DNA of 64,000 bases from Streptomyces sp. ML-6 (GTDB lineage: Bacteria; Actinomycetota; Actinomycetes; Streptomycetales; Streptomycetaceae), in contig NZ_JAOTIK010000001.1 in the NCBI RefSeq assembly GCF_030116705.1, positions 1,178,001 to 1,242,000 on the forward strand. The letters are read 5' to 3'. The position numbers and the translations under genes are program-made. This document shows positions 51,596 to 60,101 of the stretch, in pieces. The notes under the pieces are model-generated. The model did no database searches, was not told the origin of the DNA, and saw nothing but the letters and a program-made list of their open reading frames with translations. Within the stretch, counting starts at the first letter, position 1; each line of letters starts with the position of its first letter.

Positions 51596-51609
51596 AAAGC
51601 CAGCTTATG
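51593..51609. promoter_or_regulatory. Candidate LysR operator between divergent genes
   Basis: CATAA-N7-TTATG, with T-N11-A symmetry, overlaps the start codon of the LysR gene and lies 57 nt before the transporter ATG. Confidence 0.5.
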
Positions 51610-51666
51610 ACCTCATAGAAACGGAGTCCCTGGTGGGGTCGTGCCCCTGCGGAAAAAATCGTTGGC

Positions 51667-52818
51667 ATGGCCACCATTCCGCGGACGCAGCAGTCCCCCG
51701 CCCCGTACCCGACCACTCCCCGCCTGCCCTCCCTGCGGTATCTCGGCCCCAACTGGTACGCCGCCGTCATGGGCACCTCGATCGTCGCGAGCGCGGGGGT
51801 CGCGCTGCCCGTGCACGTACCGGGGCTGCGGACCTTCTGCACGTTCGTGTGGGTGCTCTCGGCGATCGCCCTCGCCGTACTGCTCACGGCCCGCGCCGGG
51901 CACTGGATCGCCCATCGCGACCAGGCCCGCAGCCACCTGCTCGACCCCGCCGTGGCCCCGTTCTACGGCTGCCTCTCGATGGCGCTGCTGGCGGTCGGCG
52001 GCTCCTCGCTCGCGGTGGGCCGGGATCTCGTCGGGGAGTCGGCGGCCCTGGCGCTGGACGTGGTGCTGTACACGGCGGGCACGGTGATCGGTCTCGTCGC
52101 AGCGGCCGCGATCCCGTACCTGATGGTCGTGCGCCACCGGATCGAGCCGGGGAACGCCTCTCCGGTGTGGCTGCTCCCGGTGGTGGCGCCGATGGTCTCC
52201 GCGGCGCTGGGTCCGCAGCTGGTGCCCCATCTGCCCGCCGGGCAGTGGCGGGAGGCGATGCTGCTGGCCTGTTACGCGATGTTCGGCCTGAGCCTGCTGG
52301 CCACGCTGGTGATGCTGCCGCTGGTCTTCGCCCGGCTCGTCCACCGGGGGCCGCTGCCGCTCGCGCTGACGCCCACGCTGTTCCTGGTCCTCGGTCCGCT
52401 GGGGCAGTCGACGACCGCGGTCGGTCAGATCGCCGACGCGGCGCCGGGGGCGGTCCCGGAGCCGTACGTCGCCGGGTTCGAGATGTTCGCCGTGCTGTAC
52501 GGGGTGCCGGTGATGGGGTTCGCACTGCTGTGGCTGGCCCTGTCCGCGGCGCTGGTGGTGCGGGCCCTGCGCAACGGCATGACCTTCGCCATGACGTGGT
52601 GGGGCTTCACCTTCCCCGTCGGCACCTGTGTCACGGGCGCCGCGGGCCTGGCCCGGCACACCGGCCTCACGGCGTTCACCTGGCTGGCCGTCGCCCTGTA
52701 CCTGCTGCTGGTGACCGCGTGGGCGGTGGCCGGGGTCAGGACGCTGCGCGGACTGTTCGGCGGAGTGCTGCTCGCAGCACCGCAGGGGCCCGCACCAGTG
52801 ACGGCCCGTACCACGTGA
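51667..52818 (+). CDS. TDT/SLAC1-family transporter
   Basis: A 383-aa protein with about 10 membrane spans, starting YLGPNWYAAVMGTSIVASAG, a landmark of the tellurite-resistance/dicarboxylate and SLAC1-type family. Later motifs: PTLFLVLGPLGQSTTAVGQI and MTFAMTWWGFTFPVGTCVTG. Members carry tellurite-related anions, malate or sulfite; substrate here is unknown. The last 83 nt overlap, on the opposite strand, the 3' end of the BtuF-like gene. Confidence 0.92.
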   Translation: MATIPRTQQSPAPYPTTPRLPSLRYLGPNWYAAVMGTSIVASAGVALPVHVPGLRTFCTFVWVLSAIALAVLLTARAGHWIAHRDQARSHLLDPAVAPFYGCLSMALLAVGGSSLAVGRDLVGESAALALDVVLYTAGTVIGLVAAAAIPYLMVVRHRIEPGNASPVWLLPVVAPMVSAALGPQLVPHLPAGQWREAMLLACYAMFGLSLLATLVMLPLVFARLVHRGPLPLALTPTLFLVLGPLGQSTTAVGQIADAAPGAVPEPYVAGFEMFAVLYGVPVMGFALLWLALSAALVVRALRNGMTFAMTWWGFTFPVGTCVTGAAGLARHTGLTAFTWLAVALYLLLVTAWAVAGVRTLRGLFGGVLLAAPQGPAPVTARTT

Positions 52819-53461
52819 GGTACCGCCCGTCGACGAGCGCGGCGGGCAGCGCGGGGAAGGCCTCGGGTCCGTCGGTCGCGGTGAAGCGGTACGGCTCGTC
52901 GGGCAGCACCACCAGGTCGGCGCCCGCCGCGTTGAGCCGGTCGAGGGGGATGCGGGGGTAGCGCTCGGCGTGGTCCGCGTGGACGTTCGCCACGCCGAGC
53001 CGGGCCAGCAGGTCCCCGGCGAAGGTGTCGCGGCCCAGCACCATCCACGGCCTGCGCCAGATGGGAACCACCGCGCGGCGGGGTGCCGAGGGGGTCGGGA
53101 GCGCGGCCCAGGCCGCCTCCGCCTCGTCCAGCCAGCGCGGCCGGGACCGGCCGCAGGCGGCCAGGACGCGGGCGAGTTCCGTGAAGGCCCCGTCGAGGGT
53201 GCGGATCTCCGTGACGAGCACCTCGGTCCCGGCGGCCCGGAGCGCGGCGATGTCGGCGGCCCGGTTCTCCTCCTCGTTGGCGAGGACGAGGTCGGGGCGG
53301 AGGGCGAGGACCGTCGCCACGTCGGGGTTCTTGGTCCCGCCGATCCGGGCGGCGGTCAGGCCTGCCGGGTGGGTGCACCAGTCGGTGACGCCGACCACCC
53401 GGCCGGGGTCGGTGGTGGCGACGGCCTCGGTGAGCGAGGGCACCAGGGAGACGACGCGCAC
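52736..53461 (-). CDS. BtuF-like helical-backbone metal-receptor protein without signal peptide
   Basis: A 241-aa protein with the class III periplasmic-binding fold: VVSLVPSLTEAVATTDPGRV, GVTDWCTHPAGLTAARIGGT, LALRPDLVLANEEENRAADI and AGADLVVLPDEPYRFTATDG. It lacks any signal peptide or lipobox and has no linked permease, so it is probably cytosolic and not a normal ABC binding protein. GTG start has GGAGG 6 nt upstream. It is 12 nt after the cupin-XRE regulator gene, forming an operon, and its 3' end runs 83 nt into the TDT gene. Confidence 0.88.
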   Translation of the reverse strand: MRVVSLVPSLTEAVATTDPGRVVGVTDWCTHPAGLTAARIGGTKNPDVATVLALRPDLVLANEEENRAADIAALRAAGTEVLVTEIRTLDGAFTELARVLAACGRSRPRWLDEAEAAWAALPTPSAPRRAVVPIWRRPWMVLGRDTFAGDLLARLGVANVHADHAERYPRIPLDRLNAAGADLVVLPDEPYRFTATDGPEAFPALPAALVDGRYLTWYGPSLVRAPAVLRAALRRTVRAAS

Positions 53462-53473
53462 AGGGGCCTCCGG

Positions 53474-54019
53474 TCAGCGCCGCGGGTCGAAGGTGGCGTC
53501 GATGTGCTCGGCGACCGAGACGACCAGCAGCCGGGTGCCGGGCTCCGTGGCCCGCCAGCGGTGCCGCACCCCGCCGGACAGGAACAGCGTGTCGCCCTCT
53601 TCCAGCCGGTACGCCTGGCCCTCGGCCTCCACCTCGACGCCGCCCCGGGTCACGTACATCACCTCGTCGTTGCGGTGCTGGAACTCGCGTCCGAGGTCGA
53701 TCTCCCCGGTGAACTCCAGGGCGCTGAGCTGGTGGCGTCCGCGCACCACCCGGCGCACCCCGTCGTCCCCGCCCGCGCGCACCACGTCGACGGCGCGCGC
53801 CGAGTCCGCGGCGGCGCGCAGCCGTGCCGTGGTGGTCTCCAGGGCTTCGGCGACCAGGTCCAGGGACCGGGCGCTGGGCCGGGCCCGCTCGTTCTCGATC
53901 TGGCTGAGGAACGGCACGGACAGGCCGCTGCGCCCGGCGACCACGGCCAGCGTGAGCCCCAGGGACCTGCGTCTGCGGCGGACCGCGGCACCCACGCGGA
54001 GTGCTTCCTTCTCGTCCAT
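53474..54019 (-). CDS. XRE-family regulator with C-terminal cupin
   Basis: A 181-aa protein: HTH (RRRRRSLGLTLAVVAGRSGL, SVPFLSQIENERARPSARSL) then a cupin with EFQHRNDEVMYVTRGGVEVE and YRLEEGDTLFLSGGVRHRWR, which hold the metal-type His/Glu set. Such proteins regulate amino-acid, polyamine or metabolite genes by sensing a small ligand. ATG at 54019 is chosen; the longer frame adds an unrelated N-terminus. It is the first gene of a unit with the BtuF-like gene. Confidence 0.9.
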   Translation of the reverse strand: MDEKEALRVGAAVRRRRRSLGLTLAVVAGRSGLSVPFLSQIENERARPSARSLDLVAEALETTTARLRAAADSARAVDVVRAGGDDGVRRVVRGRHQLSALEFTGEIDLGREFQHRNDEVMYVTRGGVEVEAEGQAYRLEEGDTLFLSGGVRHRWRATEPGTRLLVVSVAEHIDATFDPRR

Positions 54020-54117
54020 GTCCGGCTCCCTCCCGACTCGCCATCCTTCCGGTTGCCGACGCGTTACGCACACCGTTGCACAAGTCGGCCCGTCGATGAA
54101 CACCGAGGCAGCGGGAA

Positions 54118-54150
54118 GGGGTGGATACCGCCATCGGCGGTATCCACCCC
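54118..54150. terminator. Terminator of the osmoprotectant transporter operon
   Basis: GGGGTGGATACCGCC (54118-54132), loop ATC, complement 54136-54150; it begins 19 nt beyond the transporter stop on the minus strand. Confidence 0.88.
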
Positions 54151-54168
54151 TCCGGGTGCTTCCGGGCC

Positions 54169-56802
54169 CTACTGCGGGGCCATCTTGTCCGCGATGCCCG
54201 GGTTCTTCGCCATCCAGGCCTTCACGGCCTCCTCCTCGTGGCCCGTGCCGAGCTTCTGGATCTGGTTCTCCAGGCCGGCGAGCTGGTCCTCGCTCAGCTC
54301 GAATGCCTTGAACCACTTCGTCAGCCGCGGGTACTGCTCCGGGAAGTCCTTGGACGCGATGGTGTGCAGCCGGTCGCCGTCACCGAAGGCCTTCTCGGGG
54401 TCCTTCAGCTTGGTCATGTCGTACTCGCTGTACGCCCAGTGCGGCGTCCAGAGCAGCACCGCGACGGGCTCCTTCTTGGCGTACGCGCGCTTCAGCTCGG
54501 CGAGCATGCCGGGCGTCGAGGAGTCGAGGACCTCGTACTCCTCGTCGAGGCCGTACGCCGGCAGCACGTTCTTCTTGAGGTTCTCCATCGTGGCGGTGCC
54601 CGGCTCGATGCCGACGATCCGGTTCTTGAACCGCGAGCCCTTGCCCTTGAGGTCGGCGAGGGACTCGACGTCCTTCACGTACGAGGGCACCGCGACTTCG
54701 ATCGACGTCGGGCCGTACCACGAGCCGAGGTCGGTGAGCCGGGAACCGTACTTGTCCCAGTAGTTCTTCTGGGTGTACGGCAGCCAGCCGTCGAACTGCA
54801 CGTCGATCTGGCCGCGGGACATCGCGGTGTACATCGGGCCGACCTCGAACTGCTTGAGGTTGATCTTGTAGCCGCGCTCCTCCAGGACCGCCTTCCACAG
54901 GTACGTGGCGGCGATGTCCTCCTCCCAGGGGAACCAGGCCATCTCGACGGGGCGGTCGCGCTCGTCCTTGCCGTTCTTCTTCCCTGCGGCCTTCGCCCCG
55001 GTGACCGGGGTCCACTCGTCGGCGACGCCCGGGTTGGCCTTCAGCCAGGTGCGGACGGCCTCCTGCTCCTTGCCGGAGCCGGCCTTCTGGATCTCCGCCT
55101 CCAGGCTGGTGAGCTGGTCCTCGCTCATCTTGAAGTTCTTGAGCCAGCGGCCGACCTCGGGGTGGTCGGCGGAGAAGCCCTTGCGGGCCAGGGTGTGGAT
55201 GCCGTCGCCCTTGCCCCAGAGGTTCTTGGGGTCCTTGAGCTTGGTGAGCTCGAACTGGTTGTACGCCCAGTGCGGCGACCAGAGCGGGACGACGATGGGT
55301 TCCTTCTTGGCGTAGGCGCGCTTCAGCTCGGCCAGCATCGAGGGCGTGGAGCCGTCGATGACCTTGTACTCCTCGTCCAGGCCGTAGCCCGGCAGGATCT
55401 TGTCCTTGAGCAGGCCCGTCTCACCGGCGCTCGGCTCGATGCCGACGATCCGGTTCTTGAACTGCGAGCCCTTGCCCTTGAGGTCCTCCAGGGACTTGAC
55501 GTCCTCCAGGTACGCCGGGACGGCCAGTTCCAGCGAGGTGGGGCCGTACCAGGAGCCCATGTCCTCCAGCTTGTCCTGGTACTTCTTCCAGTAGCTGGCG
55601 TGCGTGACCGGGAGCCAGGAGTCGGTCTCGAAGTCGATCTGGCCGTTGGCCATGCCGGTGTAGAGCGCGCCGGCCTCGTATTGCTTGACGTCGACCTGGA
55701 AGCCGCGCTGCTCCAGCATCTCCTTCCAGAGGAAGGTGGAGGCGATGCCCTCGTCCCACGGGATGTACCCCATGCTGATCTTCTTGCCGGCGCCGACGTC
55801 CGAACCGTCGGCGGCGGTGTCCTTGTCCGAACCGGACGAGCCGAAGATCCCCATGCCGCCCGCAACGAGCGCGAGGACGACGATGCCGACGACCGCGACC
55901 ACGGGCTGCGGGCGGTGGTTCCAGGGCTTGGGGCCGCCGGCCATCGACTGCGCCTTGGCGAGCGCGCGACGGGCGAGCGGGGAGACCTCACGGCCGAGCG
56001 CGCCGGTCATCCGGTCCAGGTACATCGCCACGATGACGATGGAGATGCCCGCCTCGAAGCCGAGGCCGACGTCCACGTTGCCGATGGCGCGGTAGACGGC
56101 GCCGCCGAGGCCGCCGCCGCCGACCATGCCGGCGATGACCACCATGGACAGGCCCAGCATGATGACCTGGTTGATGCCCGCCATGATCGTGGGCAGGGCG
56201 AGCGGGAGCTGGACCCGCAGCAGGGTGTTGCGCCGGGTGGTGCCGAACGCCTCGGCCGCCTCGACGAGCTCGCCGTCGACCTGGCGGATGCCGAGTTCGG
56301 TCATCCGGACGCCCGGGGGCAGCGAGAAGATGATGGTGGCGATGATGCCGGGGACCACGCCGACGCCGAAGAAGATGACGCCGGGGATCAGGTAGACCAT
56401 GGCGGGCATGGTCTGCATGAAGTCCAGGACCGGGCGGGTGACCGCGCTGACGGCCTTGGAGCGGGACGCCCAGATGCCCAGCGGTACGGACAGCACCAGG
56501 GCGATGATGGTCGCGACGAGCACCAGGGTGACGGTGTCCATCGCCTCGTCCCACAGCTCGACGGAGTCGATGAGGGCGAATCCGACGAAGGCGAGTACGC
56601 CCGCGAGCAGACCGCGCAGCCACCAGGCGATGACGGCGACGATGCCCGCGAAGAGCAGCGGGGCGGGGGCGGAGAGCACGGCGGCTATGCCGTCGAACAT
56701 GCCGCTGACGACGGAGCTGATCGCGTCGAACAGCCAGGCCAGGTGGGTCTGCAGCCAGTCGACGGCCGAGTCGACCCAGTCACCGAGAGGGAGCCTAAAC
56801 AC
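54169..56802 (-). CDS. Osmoprotectant ABC permease fused to two tandem substrate-binding domains
   Basis: An 877-aa fusion. Residues ~1-290 form the OpuA/ProW-type permease, with the EAA-like EAAEAFGTTRRNTLLRVQLP. A further span (VVAVVGIVVLALVAGGMGIF, ~296-317) tethers two binding domains: SBD1 (~337-600, ISMGYIPWDEGIASTFLWKE) and SBD2 (~612-877, VEMAWFPWEEDIAATYLWKA). Both share matching blocks such as LGSWYGPTS, LADLKGKGS/LEDLKGKGS and FKNRIVGIEP, so they come from an internal duplication. Its ATG overlaps the ATPase gene by 8 nt. Glycine betaine or a related solute is the likely ligand. Confidence 0.92.
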   Translation of the reverse strand: MFRLPLGDWVDSAVDWLQTHLAWLFDAISSVVSGMFDGIAAVLSAPAPLLFAGIVAVIAWWLRGLLAGVLAFVGFALIDSVELWDEAMDTVTLVLVATIIALVLSVPLGIWASRSKAVSAVTRPVLDFMQTMPAMVYLIPGVIFFGVGVVPGIIATIIFSLPPGVRMTELGIRQVDGELVEAAEAFGTTRRNTLLRVQLPLALPTIMAGINQVIMLGLSMVVIAGMVGGGGLGGAVYRAIGNVDVGLGFEAGISIVIVAMYLDRMTGALGREVSPLARRALAKAQSMAGGPKPWNHRPQPVVAVVGIVVLALVAGGMGIFGSSGSDKDTAADGSDVGAGKKISMGYIPWDEGIASTFLWKEMLEQRGFQVDVKQYEAGALYTGMANGQIDFETDSWLPVTHASYWKKYQDKLEDMGSWYGPTSLELAVPAYLEDVKSLEDLKGKGSQFKNRIVGIEPSAGETGLLKDKILPGYGLDEEYKVIDGSTPSMLAELKRAYAKKEPIVVPLWSPHWAYNQFELTKLKDPKNLWGKGDGIHTLARKGFSADHPEVGRWLKNFKMSEDQLTSLEAEIQKAGSGKEQEAVRTWLKANPGVADEWTPVTGAKAAGKKNGKDERDRPVEMAWFPWEEDIAATYLWKAVLEERGYKINLKQFEVGPMYTAMSRGQIDVQFDGWLPYTQKNYWDKYGSRLTDLGSWYGPTSIEVAVPSYVKDVESLADLKGKGSRFKNRIVGIEPGTATMENLKKNVLPAYGLDEEYEVLDSSTPGMLAELKRAYAKKEPVAVLLWTPHWAYSEYDMTKLKDPEKAFGDGDRLHTIASKDFPEQYPRLTKWFKAFELSEDQLAGLENQIQKLGTGHEEEAVKAWMAKNPGIADKMAPQ

Positions 56803-57928
56803 TGGCCACCTTCTTCGTGCCGGTCGCGCCTGCCGGGATGTCCTTCGGGGCCTCGGCGGGGATCATCGGTTCGCCGAGGACGGCGAGCAGCCGGGCGCGC
56901 GGGACGACGCCGACGAGCTTGCCCTTGGCGTCGGTCACGGCGACCGCGACCCCGCTCTGCGAGCAGGGCGTGAAGAGCTCGGCGATCGGGGTGGACTCGG
57001 TGACGGTGGCCGGGGCGGCCGCGATCACGTCGGCGGCGTTGCGCAGTTCCTTGCCGTCGTCCGTGCTGGTGCCCATGACGGTGTGCGGCTCGGCCATGAT
57101 GGCGCCGGCGGTCAGCACCCGGGTCCGGTCGACGTCCTGGGTGAAGGAGGCGACGTAGTCGTTGGCCGGGGTGACGAGGATGTCCTCGGCGGTGCCGAGC
57201 TGGACGATCCGCCCGTCGCGCATCACGGCGATGCGGTCGCCCAGGCGCATGGCCTCGTTGAGGTCGTGGGTGATGAAGACGATGGTCTTCTTCAGCCGCT
57301 TCTGCAGTTCGAGCAGCTGGTCCTGCATGTCGCGGCGGATCAGCGGGTCGAGCGCGCTGAAGGACTCGTCCATCAGCAGCAGGTCGGCGTCGGTGGCCAG
57401 GGCGCGGGCCAGGCCGACGCGCTGCTGCATGCCGCCGGAGAGCTCGTCGGGCCAGGACTTCTCCCAGCCGGCGAGGCCGGTCAGCTCCAGCGCCTCGGCG
57501 GCGCGCTTCTCGCGCTCGGCACGCGGCACGCCCTGCACTTCGAGGCCGTACGCGGCGTTCTCCAGCACACTGCGGTGGGGGAAGAGCGCGAAGTGCTGGA
57601 ACACCATGCTGATCTTCGAGGAGCGGACGTGCCGCAGCTCGGCGGGGCTCAGGGCGGTCAGGTCCTGCCCGTCGAACAGCACGCGCCCGGCCGTGGGCTC
57701 CAGAAGTCCGTTGAGCATGCGCAGCAACGTGGACTTGCCGGACCCGGACAGACCCATCACGACGAAGATCTGCCCCGGCTCGACGGCGAACGAGGCGTCG
57801 ATCACCGCTGCGGTCGTTCCGTCGGAGCGCAGCTCGTCACGGTCGGCGCCGTCCTCGAGCCTTCGCACTGCTTGATCGGGTCGTCTGCCGAACACCTTGT
57901 ACAAGTGCTCGGCCTGCAGCCTTGACAC
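56795..57928 (-). CDS. Osmoprotectant (glycine betaine/proline) ABC transporter ATPase
   Basis: A 377-aa ProV/OpuAA-type ATPase. Walker A VVMGLSGSGKSTLLRMLNGL, signature PDELSGGMQQRVGLARALAT, Walker B DLLLMDESFSALD. A C-terminal tandem CBS region (AGAIMAEPHTVMGTSTDDGK, AVAVTDAKGKLVGVVPRARL) is the ionic-strength sensor in OpuA. GTG at 57928 (VSRLQAEHLYKVFG) has GCGAGG 5 nt upstream; the frame upstream is open but not part of the gene. First gene of the operon. Confidence 0.94.
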   Translation of the reverse strand: MSRLQAEHLYKVFGRRPDQAVRRLEDGADRDELRSDGTTAAVIDASFAVEPGQIFVVMGLSGSGKSTLLRMLNGLLEPTAGRVLFDGQDLTALSPAELRHVRSSKISMVFQHFALFPHRSVLENAAYGLEVQGVPRAEREKRAAEALELTGLAGWEKSWPDELSGGMQQRVGLARALATDADLLLMDESFSALDPLIRRDMQDQLLELQKRLKKTIVFITHDLNEAMRLGDRIAVMRDGRIVQLGTAEDILVTPANDYVASFTQDVDRTRVLTAGAIMAEPHTVMGTSTDDGKELRNAADVIAAAPATVTESTPIAELFTPCSQSGVAVAVTDAKGKLVGVVPRARLLAVLGEPMIPAEAPKDIPAGATGTKKVASV

Positions 57929-58087
57929 ATACACCTCGCGGGTTGAACCGAAAAACGGTCTGCCACCCCCTCCGGCAGACCGTGGAGCGACGCGGATCCG
58001 GTCCGCACGGCACGCGCATTGGTTGAAATCGCTACGTGATCCGCTCCGGCTGCGCGCCTGCCCCCGCTCACCCGACCCAAACGCAAG

Positions 58088-58101
58088 AGTGATCCAGGTC
58101 A
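58088..58101. promoter_or_regulatory. CRP-type site GTG-N6-GNCAC between divergent genes
   Basis: GTGATCCAGGTCAC matches the pattern reported for Streptomyces Crp (GTG-N6-GNCAC). It lies between the osmoprotectant operon (start 57928) and the exonuclease gene (start 58184). Such short motifs occur by chance, so this is only a candidate. Confidence 0.35.
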
Positions 58102-58171
58102 CGTTTCCGTGTCCGGTGCCCCGGCCCGTCCTCCCCCGGCGTCCGCGGCGGGCGGTGTCGGTGGGGTGCGG

Positions 58172-58177
58172 CATCAT
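58172..58177 (+). promoter_or_regulatory. -10-like element of exonuclease gene
   Basis: CATCAT ends seven nt before the GTG at 58184; no ribosome site is present, suggesting a leaderless transcript. Confidence 0.35.
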
Positions 58178-58183
58178 CGGGGT

Positions 58184-59107
58184 GTGACGCGACGCCTGAT
58201 GCTCCTCGACACCGCCTCCCTCTACTACCGCGCCTACTTCGGGGTCCCCGACTCGGTGCGCGCCCCGGACGGCACGCCGGTCAACGCCGTGCGCGGTCTG
58301 CTCGACTTCATCGCCCGCCTGGTGCAGGACCACCGGCCGGACGACCTGGTCGCCTGCATGGACGCCGACTGGCGGCCGCACTGGCGGGTCGAGCTGATCC
58401 CCTCGTACAAGGCGCACCGGGTCGCGACGGAGACCGCCGGGGGCCTGCCCGACGAGGAGGAGACCCCCGACACCCTGGCCCCGCAGGTGCCGGTGATCGA
58501 GGACGTGCTCGACGCCCTGGGCATCGCCCGGGTCGGCGTCGCGGGCTACGAGGCGGACGACGTGATCGGCACGCTCACCGGCCGGGCCACCGGGCCCGTG
58601 GACATCGTCACCGGCGACCGCGACCTCTACCAGCTGGTCGACGACGCCCGCGGGGTGCGGGTGCTCTACCCGCTGAAGGGGGTCGGCTCGCTCCAGCCGA
58701 CGGACGGGGCGTGGCTGCGGGAGAAGTACGGGGTGGACGGCTCCGGGTACGCGGACCTGGCCCTGCTGCGCGGCGACCCGAGCGACGGGCTGCCGGGCGT
58801 CCCGGGTATCGGCGAGAAGACCGCGGCGAAGCTGCTGGACGCCTTCGGCGATCTGGCCGGGGTCATGGCCGCCGTCGACGACCCGGGCTCGGCGCTGACC
58901 CCGTCGCAACGCAGGCGGCTCGACGAGGCGCGGGAGTACGTGGCCGTCGCGCCGAAGGTGGTCCGGGTCGCGGGCGACGTGCCCCTGCCGGAGTTCGACC
59001 CCGCACTGCCCGCCGCGCCGCGCGACCCCGCCGCGCTGGAGGACCTCGCGAAGCGGTGGGGGCTGGGGGGTTCGCTGCAGCGCCTGCTCTCCACTCTGCA
59101 CGGATGA
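58184..59107 (+). CDS. 5'-3' exonuclease (Pol I N-terminal/FEN type)
   Basis: A 307-aa stand-alone 5' nuclease, not fused to a polymerase. Metal-binding core: VACMDADWRPHWRVELIPSY, KAHR, YEADDVIGTLTGRATGPVDI, VTGDRDLYQLVDD. The H3TH duplex-binding motif is DGLPGVPGIGEKTAAKLLDA. It would remove RNA primers or 5' flaps, in parallel to the polymerase I nuclease. GTG start preceded by a -10-like hexamer. Confidence 0.93.
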   Translation: MTRRLMLLDTASLYYRAYFGVPDSVRAPDGTPVNAVRGLLDFIARLVQDHRPDDLVACMDADWRPHWRVELIPSYKAHRVATETAGGLPDEEETPDTLAPQVPVIEDVLDALGIARVGVAGYEADDVIGTLTGRATGPVDIVTGDRDLYQLVDDARGVRVLYPLKGVGSLQPTDGAWLREKYGVDGSGYADLALLRGDPSDGLPGVPGIGEKTAAKLLDAFGDLAGVMAAVDDPGSALTPSQRRRLDEAREYVAVAPKVVRVAGDVPLPEFDPALPAAPRDPAALEDLAKRWGLGGSLQRLLSTLHG

Positions 59108-59111
59108 GGTG

Positions 59112-59130
59112 TTAGGTTAGGTAAACCTAA
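59112..59130 (+). promoter_or_regulatory. DmdR/IdeR-type iron box
   Basis: TTAGGTTAGGTAAACCTAA is a 19-bp interrupted palindrome matching the actinobacterial iron box (TTAGGTTAGGCTCACCTAA type). It lies 24 nt before the start of the siderophore-interacting protein gene, so iron repression of that gene is very likely. Confidence 0.9.
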
Positions 59131-59153
59131 GTAATCGGAGCAGGGAGAACCTC

Positions 59154-59996
59154 GTGGCAGAGCGACCGGCGCGGCAGGCACCCAAGGCGCAGGGGGCCCA
59201 GGTGCTGCGCACCGAGCAGATCACACCGCACATGGTGCGCGTGGTGTTCGGCGGCGAGGGTCTCGCCGACTTCGAGCTCGCCGGATGCACCGACCATTAC
59301 GTCAAGATCTGCTTCGCCCCCGAGGGCGCCGACTACCCGCACCCCTTCGACATGGCCCGCATCCGCGAGGAGCAGCCGCGGGAGCTGTGGCCCACGACCC
59401 GCACGTACACGGTGCGGTCCTGGGACCCGGCCGCCCGCGAGCTGGCGATCGACTTCGTGGTCCACGGCGACGAGGGGCTCGCCGGCCCCTGGGCGGTGCG
59501 GGCCACTCCGGGCGAGCAGGTGACCTTCCTGGGCCCGGGCGGGGGCTACGCCCCGGACGCCTCGGCCGACTGGCACCTCCTGGTGGGCGACGAGAGCGCC
59601 CTGCCGGCCGTCGCGGCGGCGCTGGAGCAGATGCCCGCGGGTGCGGTGGTGCACGCCTTCGTCGAGGTGGCGGACGCCACGGAGGAGCAGAAGATCGTGA
59701 CGCCCGAGGGCGTCGGGGTGACCTGGCTGCACCGCGGGGAGCGGCCGGTCGGCGAGGCGCTGGTCGCGGCCGTGCAGGAGCTGGAGTTCCCGGCGGGCGA
59801 CGTCCAGGCGTTCGTCCACGGCGAGGCCGGTTTCGTGAAGGAGATCCGGCGCCACCTGCGCCTGGACCGCAAGATCCCGCTCTCCCGGCTGTCGATATCG
59901 GGCTACTGGCGGCTCGGCCAGAACGACGACGCCTGGCGCTCGGTCAAGCGCGAGTGGAACGAGCAGGTGGAGCGCGAGCAGGAGGGCGCCGCTTAG
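59154..59996 (+). CDS. Siderophore-interacting protein (flavin ferric-siderophore reductase)
   Basis: A 280-aa cytosolic reductase of the SIP/ViuB type that releases iron from imported siderophores using NAD(P)H. FAD-binding RxYT is in WPTTRTYTVRSWD; VTFLGPGGGYAPDASADWHL, LLVGDESALPAVAAALEQMP and a C-terminal LSISGYWRLGQNDDAWRSVK are family marks. GTG start; iron box immediately upstream. Ends at two hairpins. No siderophore synthesis or uptake genes are adjacent. Confidence 0.95.
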   Translation: MAERPARQAPKAQGAQVLRTEQITPHMVRVVFGGEGLADFELAGCTDHYVKICFAPEGADYPHPFDMARIREEQPRELWPTTRTYTVRSWDPAARELAIDFVVHGDEGLAGPWAVRATPGEQVTFLGPGGGYAPDASADWHLLVGDESALPAVAAALEQMPAGAVVHAFVEVADATEEQKIVTPEGVGVTWLHRGERPVGEALVAAVQELEFPAGDVQAFVHGEAGFVKEIRRHLRLDRKIPLSRLSISGYWRLGQNDDAWRSVKREWNEQVEREQEGAA

Positions 59997-60007
59997 GCCC
60001 CTCCCCC

Positions 60008-60034
60008 GGGCCGGGACCGGGCAGGTCCCGGCCC
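60008..60034 (+). terminator. First terminator hairpin after the SIP gene
   Basis: GGGCCGGGACC (60008-60018) and GGTCCCGGCCC (60024-60034) around GGGCA. Confidence 0.75.
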
Positions 60035-60044
60035 CGTCACCCTC

Positions 60045-60072
60045 GTGCGCCCCGGCCCCGGCCGGGGCGCAC
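60045..60072. terminator. Second, bidirectional terminator hairpin
   Basis: GTGCGCCCCGGCC (60045-60057) and its complement (60060-60072) with a 2-nt loop lie between convergent SIP and MerR genes. Confidence 0.8.
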
Positions 60073-60101
60073 GTGCATGGGGCCGCCGCCGGGACAAGCA
60101 G

